Assembly: GCF_927798175.1 (NCBI RefSeq)
Contig: NZ_CAKMMP010000003.1
Location: 451,114 to 515,113 of the forward strand
Direction of reading: 5' to 3'
Length of the DNA: 64,000 nt
Source of the DNA: Paenibacillus sp. JJ-223
GTDB lineage: Bacteria > Bacillota > Bacilli > Paenibacillales > Paenibacillaceae
The notes below the pieces were generated by a model. That model ran no database searches and had not been told where the DNA came from. It was given only the letters and a program-made list of their open reading frames with translations. The translations under genes and the position numbers were made by a program. How positions within the stretch are numbered: position 1 is the first letter of the stretch; each line of letters starts with the position of its first letter. This document shows positions 27,541 through 34,971 of this stretch, piece by piece.

Positions 27541-29268
27541 ATGAAGAAGACAGTAGCGGATGTTGTCATTAAAGCCTTGCTAAACGCAGGCGTTAAACGT
27601 ATTTATGGTATTGTTGGAGACTCGTTGAACGCGATCCTCGATTCCATTCGCCGTTCGGGTGAAATCGAATGGATCCACGTGCGTCACGAGGAAGTCGCGG
27701 CGTTTGCCGCCGGAGCGGATGCGGCCGTTGCCGGGAGCATTGCCGTTTGCGCCGGAAGCAGCGGCCCGGGGAATATGCATTTAATCAATGGTTTGTACGA
27801 CTGTCACCGGAATCGCGTTCCCGTTCTGGCCATTGCGGCACATATTCCGAGCGACGAGATTGGAAGCGAATATTTTCAATCCACGCATCCGGAATATTTG
27901 TTTCAGGAATGCAGCCATTATTGCGAGGTCGTCACCACGGCCAAGCAGATGCCGCGTTCGATTACGATGGCCATGCAGACTGCGGTGGCGCGTTCGGGCG
28001 TTTCGGTTATTGTGTTGCCGGGCGATGTTGCTGCTCTGGAGGCGGCCAATCTTCCCGTACCCGAGCATGTATTCCAAACCCCCAAACCCGTCGTTCACCC
28101 TTCCGTTCCCGAACTGCAAAAACTTGCAGAGTACTTGAATAGCGACCGAAAGATAACGCTACTCTGCGGGGCCGGATGCGCTGGTGCACATGAGCAGCTG
28201 ATGCAGCTGTGCGACAGGTTGAAATCGCCGATGGTCATCGCGCTCCGGGGCAAGGAGCATCTGGAGTATGACAATCCGTATTCAGTGGGATTGACCGGAT
28301 TGATCGGATATTCATCCGGATATCATGCGATGATGGATTGCGATATATTGCTGATGTTGGGCACAGATTTCCCGTATCGGCAGTTTTATCCCGAGGAGGC
28401 CATCGTTCTGCAGGTGGACATTCAAGCTTCGCACCTTGGCCGAAGAACCAAGCTGGATTATGGGGTGTGCGGGGACGTGAAGGCTACCATCGAAGCATTG
28501 CTGCCCTATTTGACACAAGAGCACAGCGACAAACATCTGCGCAAAAGTGTGGAACATTTCGAAAAGGTGCGTAAAGACTTGGATGAGTTGGCCGTGGGCA
28601 AACCCGGCAAAAAGCCGATCCATCCGCAATACCTTACGCAAGCGATCAGCGACGCAGCCGCGGAGAATGCCATTTTTACGTGCGACGTAGGCACGCCTAC
28701 CGTATGGGCGGCACGTTACTTGAAAATGAGCCAAAATCGCCGTCTGCTCGGCTCGTTCAATCATGGCACGATGGCCAACGCACTGCCTCAAGGCATTGGG
28801 GCGCAAGTAGCCGATCCTGGCCGGCAGGTCATTTCTTTGTCCGGCGACGGCGGATTAGCCATGCTGATGGGTGACCTGCTTACCCTGAAACAGCACAATC
28901 TGCCGGTGAAGGTTGTGGTTTACAATAATGGAGCGCTTAGTTTCGTCGAACTTGAAATGAAGGCGGCCGGTTTTTTGGAATCAGGCACCGAGCTCGTCAA
29001 TCCCAACTTTGCGACGGTGGCGGAAGCTATGGGCATCAAAGGCATTCGAGTAGAAGATCCGGCCGATGTCGAAGGAGCGATCCAGCAGGCACTGCAGCAT
29101 GACGGCCCTGTCCTGATCGACGCAGTCGTCAACCGGCAGGAACTGTCCTTGCCACCAAAAATCAGCATCAAACAAGCGGAAGGCTTCACGCTGTGGATGA
29201 TGAAGGCTGTACTTAACGGGCGTGGGGATGAGCTGATCGAGCTGGCCAAAACGAATTTGCTGCGCTAA
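27541..29268 (+). CDS. Thiamine-diphosphate pyruvate oxidase/dehydrogenase, PoxB-YdaP type
   Basis: A 575-residue enzyme of the TPP-dependent acetolactate synthase/pyruvate oxidase family. HVRHEEVAAFAAGADA near 42-57 holds the cofactor-activating Glu, CAGSSGPGN follows, a central FAD-type domain lies about 190-330, and SGDGGLAML to VVYNNG near 436-463 is the TPP motif. Of the family, it looks closest to PoxB/YdaP, which decarboxylate pyruvate to acetate at the membrane. The ATG at 27541 follows AAAGGAGATTGTCC; an in-frame TTG two codons earlier overlaps that site. It stands alone between terminators. Confidence 0.88.
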   Translation: MKKTVADVVIKALLNAGVKRIYGIVGDSLNAILDSIRRSGEIEWIHVRHEEVAAFAAGADAAVAGSIAVCAGSSGPGNMHLINGLYDCHRNRVPVLAIAAHIPSDEIGSEYFQSTHPEYLFQECSHYCEVVTTAKQMPRSITMAMQTAVARSGVSVIVLPGDVAALEAANLPVPEHVFQTPKPVVHPSVPELQKLAEYLNSDRKITLLCGAGCAGAHEQLMQLCDRLKSPMVIALRGKEHLEYDNPYSVGLTGLIGYSSGYHAMMDCDILLMLGTDFPYRQFYPEEAIVLQVDIQASHLGRRTKLDYGVCGDVKATIEALLPYLTQEHSDKHLRKSVEHFEKVRKDLDELAVGKPGKKPIHPQYLTQAISDAAAENAIFTCDVGTPTVWAARYLKMSQNRRLLGSFNHGTMANALPQGIGAQVADPGRQVISLSGDGGLAMLMGDLLTLKQHNLPVKVVVYNNGALSFVELEMKAAGFLESGTELVNPNFATVAEAMGIKGIRVEDPADVEGAIQQALQHDGPVLIDAVVNRQELSLPPKISIKQAEGFTLWMMKAVLNGRGDELIELAKTNLLR

Positions 29269-29330
29269 CGGCTTGGAGGGAAATTCCAGGCGTTATGCTG
29301 TGCATCATCATCCTATCGGATGCGTAGGGG

Positions 29331-29373
29331 GAGCGGGTTCAAAACATGTCCTGTTTTGGACGCTCTCTTCTTC
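29331..29373 (+). terminator. Probable terminator hairpin after the PoxB-like gene
   Basis: GAGCG...TTCAAAACA pairs with TGTTTTGGA...CGCTC with a two-base bulge; the tail is TCTTCTTC, poorer than ideal. The rest of the gap to 29570 is A/T-rich and shows nothing else that I can name. Confidence 0.5.
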
Positions 29374-29570
29374 GCACCATTTTTATATACTTATGAAACG
29401 AAATTATATGTACCAATATAAATATAATTTGATTTTTTTGTCGTAAGTCATTTACAATAAGTAAGTCAGGAAGGATACTTTTTTATCTTACATAGGTTAT
29501 GTTTGAGCACTGCTTCAAATCGACTTAACCATCCGATGACGAAAAACGTACAGACATGGAGGAGATCAAC

Positions 29571-30326
29571 ATGAGTCACACCGGAAAAGTAGCTATCATT
29601 ACTGGAGCAGGAAGCGGTTTGGGACAAGCTGCTGCGTTGAAGCTGGCGGAAAAGGGAGCATCCATCGTTGTCGTTGATCTCGTAGAAGAGACAGGTCGGG
29701 AAACGGTTAAACAAATCAAGGACCTTGGCGGAAAAGCCATTTTCGTTCAGGCAGACGTGAGCAAGGCTGCGGACGTGGAAAACTACGTAAAAAAAACGAT
29801 CGATGAGTTCGGACGCATCGACATGTTCTTTAACAATGCCGGAATCGCGGGCCCAGGCGTCAAATTGATCGAGCACACGATTGAACAGTTTGACAAAATC
29901 ATCGACATTAACTTGAGAAGCGTATTTTACGGATTGAAATATGTCATTACCGAAATGCTCAAAACGGGCGGCGGTTCGATCGTCAACACCGCCTCAACGG
30001 CAGGCGTAGTCGGCGTACCCGCCGTGGCTCCTTATGCGGCGACGAAACATGGCGTGGTTGGTCTGACACGTACGGCGGCTATCGAATACGGCAAAGATCA
30101 AATTCGCGTAAACGCCATTGCGCCGGGAACGATCGAAACGCCAATGGTTGTGCAATTCGGCAAGGACAACCCGGAGGTGTTCAAGGCGACCGTTGACAGC
30201 ATCCCTTCGGGACGCCTCGGCAAGCCGGAAGAAATCGCGAACCTGGTTGCTTTCCTGCTTGGAGACGAAGCTCCGTACATCAACGGTGCTGTATATCCCA
30301 TTGATGGTGCCGTAACGGCACAATAA
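29571..30326 (+). CDS. SDR-family oxidoreductase, NAD-dependent type
   Basis: A 251-residue classical SDR. The glycine motif is TGAGSGLGQ near 11-19, with VDLVEE after strand 2 suggesting NAD. NNAG near 86, NTASTAG near 138 with the catalytic Ser, and YAATK near 154-158 complete the active site. The start ATG 29571 has GGAGGAGATC before it. The substrate is not evident; the sequence is close to general 3-oxoacyl/glucose dehydrogenase-like SDRs. It is a single gene with a terminator. Confidence 0.9.
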   Translation: MSHTGKVAIITGAGSGLGQAAALKLAEKGASIVVVDLVEETGRETVKQIKDLGGKAIFVQADVSKAADVENYVKKTIDEFGRIDMFFNNAGIAGPGVKLIEHTIEQFDKIIDINLRSVFYGLKYVITEMLKTGGGSIVNTASTAGVVGVPAVAPYAATKHGVVGLTRTAAIEYGKDQIRVNAIAPGTIETPMVVQFGKDNPEVFKATVDSIPSGRLGKPEEIANLVAFLLGDEAPYINGAVYPIDGAVTAQ

Positions 30327-30340
30327 TGGATGAACAAAGA

Positions 30341-30377
30341 AAGAGAGGCGCTGTATGTGACAGAGCCTCTCTTTTTC
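30341..30377 (+). terminator. Intrinsic terminator, usable on both strands
   Basis: AAGAGAGGC...GCCTCTCTT with an inner CTGT/ACAG stem, followed by T-rich sequence. It lies between convergent genes. Confidence 0.75.
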
Positions 30378-30401
30378 TTATTACCAAGTGATTATTGTTC
30401 C

Positions 30402-31589
30402 TTATGCGGCACTTGAAGCATTTGAAGTTACTTTCCTGTGTGCGGATCGATAGGAGACCCCAACCACCACAAAAGCAATGGCGACTCCGGCTGCACCGAT
30501 CCAGGTGATGGACGATAACGATATGGCGCTGACGGCAATCCCCCCAATACCGGCACCTGCAGCCATGGAGAGCTGCATAACGGAGCTGTTCAGACTGAGC
30601 ATGATGCTGGAGGATTCAGGAGCCATAGTAACGAGATGATATTGTTGAGTCGGACCGGACGACCAGGCCGCAAAAGACCACAAAATAAGTACGGCTACGA
30701 TGGCGAATGAAGAGTGGGATGTCCAGTTTAACATCGCAAGGCTAAACACATGAAGAGCCATTCCCACAAGCAGCGTGCGTTTTACGCCTTGACGGTCTGC
30801 ACTGTAACCTCCTGCCTTGGAGCCGATCAGACTTGCAATGCCGAAGGCAAGCAAGGTGGTGCTTAACACGGCTTCACTCATGCCGGAGATTTCGATCAGA
30901 TACGGCGAAATGTACGTATAGGTGATCGAATAACCGCCCAGCCAGAAAAAGGTCACAAGCAGGGCCAAGCCGATTCGGGGCTGCTTCAAGAGGGACAACT
31001 GTTTTTTCAATGGAACATGAGCTTCGGCTTCCAATGGCGGAATGGTTGATGCAATGACCAGCATGGATAATAGGCCAAGGAACGCAATCCCTGCAAAAAC
31101 GAGTTTCCAATCCCATGAGGCGGCAACGAGCCTTCCCAAAGGCACGCCAACGATCAGGGAAGCGGTGAAGCCGGTAATGACCGTAGCAATGGCACTGGCC
31201 TGTTTACCCTCAGGGGCGATTTTGGAAGCGACGGTTAGCGCGGTAACGACAACCACTCCGGCGCCAAGCGCCATCAGAATACGGGCAGCAATAAACCATT
31301 CGTATCCTGGCAGCAGGAAGGCTAGCACATTGGCGATGACGAAAAGACCGAGGAAATAAAGCAGCAATTTTCGCCGATCGAAGCGGGAAGTCAGGGCGAT
31401 GATCACTGGAGTACCGAGGGCGTAAACGAGTGAAAATACGGTAATCAGCTGACCGGCAGCAATCAGTGAGATGTGCATCGTGGCGGCGATGCGATCCAGA
31501 ATGCCGGCAATGATATACTCGGAAGTGCCGACAAGAAAACTGACCAAAGCGAGAACAACGATTTTCAGCTGTTTAGACAACGAGATCAA
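30402..31589 (-). CDS. MFS exporter, DHA1 (AraJ/YdhP-like) family
   Basis: A 395-residue protein with twelve predicted membrane segments. The motif after segment 2 is TSRFDRRKLL, and GVPLGRLVAASWDWKLVFAGIA near 145-165 is the motif-C-like region of drug/proton antiporters. The closest recalled types are AraJ, YdhP and related sugar or drug exporters. It follows an ArsR gene on the same strand, with identical operator architecture before each gene, so expression is probably induced by the exported compound or a related signal. Confidence 0.88.
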   Translation of the reverse strand: MISLSKQLKIVVLALVSFLVGTSEYIIAGILDRIAATMHISLIAAGQLITVFSLVYALGTPVIIALTSRFDRRKLLLYFLGLFVIANVLAFLLPGYEWFIAARILMALGAGVVVVTALTVASKIAPEGKQASAIATVITGFTASLIVGVPLGRLVAASWDWKLVFAGIAFLGLLSMLVIASTIPPLEAEAHVPLKKQLSLLKQPRIGLALLVTFFWLGGYSITYTYISPYLIEISGMSEAVLSTTLLAFGIASLIGSKAGGYSADRQGVKRTLLVGMALHVFSLAMLNWTSHSSFAIVAVLILWSFAAWSSGPTQQYHLVTMAPESSSIMLSLNSSVMQLSMAAGAGIGGIAVSAISLSSITWIGAAGVAIAFVVVGVSYRSAHRKVTSNASSAA

Positions 31590-31619
31590 CCTCTTTCGAT
31601 AATAGTTTTTTGATATTAT

Positions 31620-31634
31620 TAGAAATATAGAAAT
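31620..31634 (-). promoter_or_regulatory. Direct TAGAAAT pair just upstream of the MFS gene
   Basis: TAGAAAT occurs at 31620-31626 and again at 31628-31634, the same 7-mer that forms the arms of the two inverted sites at 31723 and 32071. Confidence 0.45.
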
Positions 31635-31722
31635 AAAGACAAAGAAAAACCGCTATACCGTCCATTGAATGCATTGAGTGAGCTAACATGCTGATGTTCA
31701 TCCGAACAGCCCTATTTTCGAT

Positions 31723-31742
31723 ATTTCTAGTTTTATAGAAAT
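31723..31742 (-). promoter_or_regulatory. Probable ArsR operator between arsR and the MFS gene
   Basis: ATTTCTA-N6-TAGAAAT, a perfect 7-base inverted repeat with the same spacing as the site at 32071. Confidence 0.65.
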
Positions 31743-31756
31743 AACGATCAAAATTT

Positions 31757-32041
31757 TTAGCTGTTTAACAGATAGGGAGCATACCGCTGTACGGTGTCTG
31801 TATTCAGGCTGTAGTAGATATAGGTTCCTTTTTTTTGGGATGTAAGCAAGCCGCAATCGGACAGCTGCTTCAAATGGTGAGACAAGGTGGAAAGGGCCAC
31901 CGTTACAAGGCGGTTCTCCAGATCGGCAGGACAAAGATTGCTTTCACCGGACAAGATCTGAACGATTTTGTACCGTGTTTGCTCACCCAACGCTTTATGA
32001 ATTTTCACGGCTTGTTCCATATCAATCGGGTTATTCACCAT
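31757..32041 (-). CDS. ArsR-family repressor of the MFS gene
   Basis: A 94-residue winged helix regulator from ATG 32041 (AAGGGA ten bases before); a longer start at 32059 is possible. The DNA-binding part reads NRLVTVALSTLSHHLKQLSDCGLL near 44-67, with KKGTYIYYSL as wing. A Cys pair (C36 in NLCPADLE, C61 in SDCG) might sense thiol or metal state, though this is not the classical CVC motif. It is upstream of the exporter gene on the same strand and flanked by matching operators. Confidence 0.85.
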   Translation of the reverse strand: MVNNPIDMEQAVKIHKALGEQTRYKIVQILSGESNLCPADLENRLVTVALSTLSHHLKQLSDCGLLTSQKKGTYIYYSLNTDTVQRYAPYLLNS

Positions 32042-32070
32042 TATGGTTAGTCCCTTCATCTTTATTTCTT

Positions 32071-32090
32071 ATTTCTAGGAATATAGAAAT
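32071..32090 (-). promoter_or_regulatory. Probable ArsR operator before the ArsR gene
   Basis: ATTTCTA-N6-TAGAAAT, identical in arms and spacing to the site at 31723, lying 30 bases upstream of the ATG. Confidence 0.65.
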
Positions 32091-32202
32091 AAGATAGCAT
32101 GGATCGAGGAAAATGTAAACTCCCTGCTGAAAATTCGTCTTAGACAGCAAGGATGCATGCCAAGAGCGTAAGCATTTCCGCAGGGAGTAGGGGTGATACT
32201 TT

Positions 32203-32352
32203 TTAGTTTCGTTCAAGAGCTTCAACAACATCCTTGGCATCCTTGAGCGACAGCCTTCTTGCCTCGCGCAATTCCTTGATAGCCCTGATTGTGTTGCCAG
32301 CGCGAATAAGTTCGATCAGCCTGTGCTCCAGCGCTTGTTGATCCACAGACAA
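32203..32352 (-). CDS. Mini protein resembling the C-terminal domain of ribosomal protein L7/L12
   Basis: The frame ends LIELIRAGNTIRAIKELREARRLSLKDAKDVVEALERN, which follows the bL12 C-terminal pattern (KIxVIKxVRExTGLGLKEAKxLVE). The most likely start is TTG 32352 with GGAG upstream, giving 49 residues; GTG 32346 or an ATG about 110 bases upstream that overlaps the P450 gene are alternatives. Stand-alone L12-C-like proteins are common in Bacillales and unexplained. It lies 44 bases after the P450 stop on the same strand. Confidence 0.65.
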   Translation of the reverse strand: MSVDQQALEHRLIELIRAGNTIRAIKELREARRLSLKDAKDVVEALERN

Positions 32353-32396
32353 CGCTGCCGGCTCCGGGTTTGTTGTTGAAAGATCGGTTTCTGCTT

Positions 32397-33590
32397 CTAG
32401 CTTAGTTGAATAGGGAGGGCCTTTACCCCTCTTACAATCAGACCTGCCCGCCATTCCAGCGAATCCACGTCGGATGCAAGACGCATGTGCGGAAATCGTT
32501 TCAACAAGGTTGCAATGGCGATTTCCCCTTCCAGGCGGGCGAGCGGCGCTCCGAGACAAAGGTGAATGCCTGTTCCGAAAGCCAAATGCGGGCTCTTCTC
32601 GCGCGTGATATCGAACAGGTCTGCATCGCTGAAGCGTGCTTCGTCCCGGTTGGCCGAATCCAGCGCAACGATGACAATCTCTCCTTTGGCAATATGTTGT
32701 CCGCGAAATTCAATATCTTCCAAGGCCCAACGCGTTGTGCTGAATTCCACGGGGCCATTATAACGCAGCATTTCTTCGACGGCTTGATGGATCAACTCCG
32801 GCTGCTTGACCAACAGATCGCGCTGCTCCGGATGTTCCAGCAAAGCAAGAACGCCGTTGCCGATCAGGTTTACGGTGGTTTCGTGACCGGCAATGATGAG
32901 CAGGGCGACAACGCCAAGCAGCTCTTCTTCGGACAGTTTATCGCCCGCTTCCTCTGCCGCTACAAGCTGGCTGATCAGATCCTTTCCTGGCTCCTTCCGT
33001 ACTTTGGCGAACCATTCGGTCAAATAAGCCCTGAATGCCTCGCTATGCTCCTGAAACGTATCCGCATGCTCGGCGCTGTTTGCGTCAATGATGGCATTGG
33101 ACCAGACCCGGAATTTGTCCTGATCCTCCAAGGGTACGCCCAAAATTTCGCTAATGACGATAATCGGCAGCGGGAATGCATATTCGTCGATCAAGTCCAC
33201 GCGTTCCGTGGATGACAGATTGTTGAGCAAGTCGTCGGCAATCTCCTGGATGTGATCGCGCATGTCCGCAATGAGTTTAGGCGTAAATGCCTTTTGCACG
33301 AGTCCTCGCAGGCGTCGATGGTCGGGCGGGTCGGCGAACAGCATGTTATTCGTCATCATGGTTGCGTGTTCCGCCCCGTATCGTTTGACCACGTCCTTGC
33401 TGAATCGCGGATCTTTAAGCACTTGTACCGCATCTTCATATTGCGTGATAAGCCAGACGTATTGCCCATCGGGGAACAAGATGCGAAAAACGGGTTCCTG
33501 TTGTCTCATTTTTGCATAAACGGGATACGGATTCCGGGTGAATTCGGGCGTGAAGAAATCGGAATAATTCGAACCAGGCTGATTGCTCAA
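32397..33590 (-). CDS. Cytochrome P450, CYP107-like
   Basis: A 397-residue soluble bacterial P450. The I-helix oxygen-binding motif is AGHETT at 234-239, the ExxR motif is in EEMLRY (E273, R276), and the heme ligand is C345 in FGTGIHLCLGAPLAR. The start is TTG with AGAGGGG nine bases before it. Overall pattern and size match the CYP107 group that hydroxylates macrolides, fatty acids or other small molecules. No ferredoxin gene adjoins, so electrons come from elsewhere. The substrate is unknown. Confidence 0.92.
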   Translation of the reverse strand: MSNQPGSNYSDFFTPEFTRNPYPVYAKMRQQEPVFRILFPDGQYVWLITQYEDAVQVLKDPRFSKDVVKRYGAEHATMMTNNMLFADPPDHRRLRGLVQKAFTPKLIADMRDHIQEIADDLLNNLSSTERVDLIDEYAFPLPIIVISEILGVPLEDQDKFRVWSNAIIDANSAEHADTFQEHSEAFRAYLTEWFAKVRKEPGKDLISQLVAAEEAGDKLSEEELLGVVALLIIAGHETTVNLIGNGVLALLEHPEQRDLLVKQPELIHQAVEEMLRYNGPVEFSTTRWALEDIEFRGQHIAKGEIVIVALDSANRDEARFSDADLFDITREKSPHLAFGTGIHLCLGAPLARLEGEIAIATLLKRFPHMRLASDVDSLEWRAGLIVRGVKALPIQLS

Positions 33591-33810
33591 ATGAATATCC
33601 CCTCTCTTTGCTCGTTTGGATACAACTCTATTTTTCCAGATGCTTGGGCAATATGCAAATGTTGCTACGAATGATCCCGAATTGGTCTGGACAGGGACAA
33701 TTCTGTTACGTATTTATACGTGGATCTGTGTCCAAGGGCTTAGTATAGATGCTGATAAGAAGGACATTTCAACCATTTTTGGCGTTTATGCCTGTAGGCT
33801 GAAAAGGAGT

Positions 33811-33825
33811 ATGTTAATATAACAT
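33811..33825 (+). promoter_or_regulatory. Palindrome in the control region of the MoxR-VWA operon
   Basis: ATGTTA-ATA-TAACAT is a perfect palindrome, followed by a looser ACATA...TATGT pair at 33834-33851. It lies about 45 bases before the AAA gene and overlaps the likely -10 area, so it may be an operator. The regulator is unknown. Confidence 0.35.
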
Positions 33826-33870
33826 CAATAAGAACATACGATCTGTTATGTGAGAGGAGAAAGCTTCACG

Positions 33871-34971
33871 ATGGAAATGATTAAACCACCGGCCGAGACA
33901 TTGTACGAGGAGCAGCTGCGTGCACTGCGGGAAGAAGACAAGGGCAAGCGGCCTCCAAATTGGCTGTTATCGCCTGTGCATGTGCGGGACTTCATCATTG
34001 GGCGCGACGAGCCGGCGGTGCTGGACGGCAAGCAGGTGCCGATTACGCGAAAATTTTACGGCAACGACGTGCTGATCGAGCGGGCCGTGGTGACGCTGGC
34101 GGGAAACCGGGGGCTTATGCTGGTCGGGGAACCGGGAACGGCCAAAACGATGCTGAGCGAGCTGTTGACCGCAGCCATTTCAGGCACCAGCCTGAACACC
34201 ATTCAAGGTACGGCCGGCACGACGGAGGACATGATCAAGTACTCGTGGAACTACGCGATGCTGCTTGATAAAGGACCTTCGGAAGCCGCGCTCGTGCCAT
34301 CCCCGTTGTATAACGGTATGAAAAAAGGCATCCTGACCCGTTTCGAGGAAATTACGCGTTGTCCTTCGGAAGCGCAGGATAGCCTGATCAGCATACTCAG
34401 CGACAAGGTCATGAGCATTCCTGAACTGGATGGCGGAGTATTGTTCGCCAAACCGGGCTTCAACGTGATCGCCACCGCGAACATCCGGGACAAAGGCGTT
34501 AACGAAATGAGCGGCGCGCTGAAGCGCCGATTCAACTTTGAAACGATCAAGCCGATCAACAGCGTGAAGATGGAAGCCAAAATCATCGAATCCCAGGCAC
34601 GCAGCCTGCTGATGCATAGCGGCATCGAGGCAGAAATCAATACCGACGTGGTGGAACTGCTCGCGACGACCTTCATGGAGCTTCGCACGGGCATGAGCCG
34701 CGAAGGGTACAAGCTGGACACGCCGCAGGCTTCCATGAGCACGGCCGAAGCGGTATCCGTTTATGTGCAGAGCGCGATGACATCCCATTATTATGAAGGG
34801 AAGGACATTGCGCTCGACCGGCTGGTGCAGAACATGCTGGGTACGATCGCCAAGGAAAACGACAAGGACTTGTCCGTGCTCAAAACGTATTTTTCCAAGG
34901 TGGTCAAGGAGCGTTCCAAGGATGAAGGCATTTGGAAGCAGTATTATGAGGAGAAAAAATGGATCGGGTAA
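33871..34971 (+). CDS. MoxR-type AAA+ ATPase (YehL-like)
   Basis: A 366-residue AAA+ protein from ATG 33871, behind GAGAGGAGA. Walker A is GEPGTAKT at 86-93. The Walker B position reads ILTRFEEITR, with Glu-Glu instead of the usual Asp-Glu. Sensor 1 is VIATANIRDKG, and ALKRRF supplies the arginine-finger region. The C-terminal lid domain follows. The family pairs with VWA proteins and remodels or loads cofactors into partners. It is the first gene of the six-gene operon and overlaps the DUF5682 gene by 13 bases, indicating translational coupling. It resembles E. coli YehL in size and partners. Confidence 0.92.
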   Translation: MEMIKPPAETLYEEQLRALREEDKGKRPPNWLLSPVHVRDFIIGRDEPAVLDGKQVPITRKFYGNDVLIERAVVTLAGNRGLMLVGEPGTAKTMLSELLTAAISGTSLNTIQGTAGTTEDMIKYSWNYAMLLDKGPSEAALVPSPLYNGMKKGILTRFEEITRCPSEAQDSLISILSDKVMSIPELDGGVLFAKPGFNVIATANIRDKGVNEMSGALKRRFNFETIKPINSVKMEAKIIESQARSLLMHSGIEAEINTDVVELLATTFMELRTGMSREGYKLDTPQASMSTAEAVSVYVQSAMTSHYYEGKDIALDRLVQNMLGTIAKENDKDLSVLKTYFSKVVKERSKDEGIWKQYYEEKKWIG

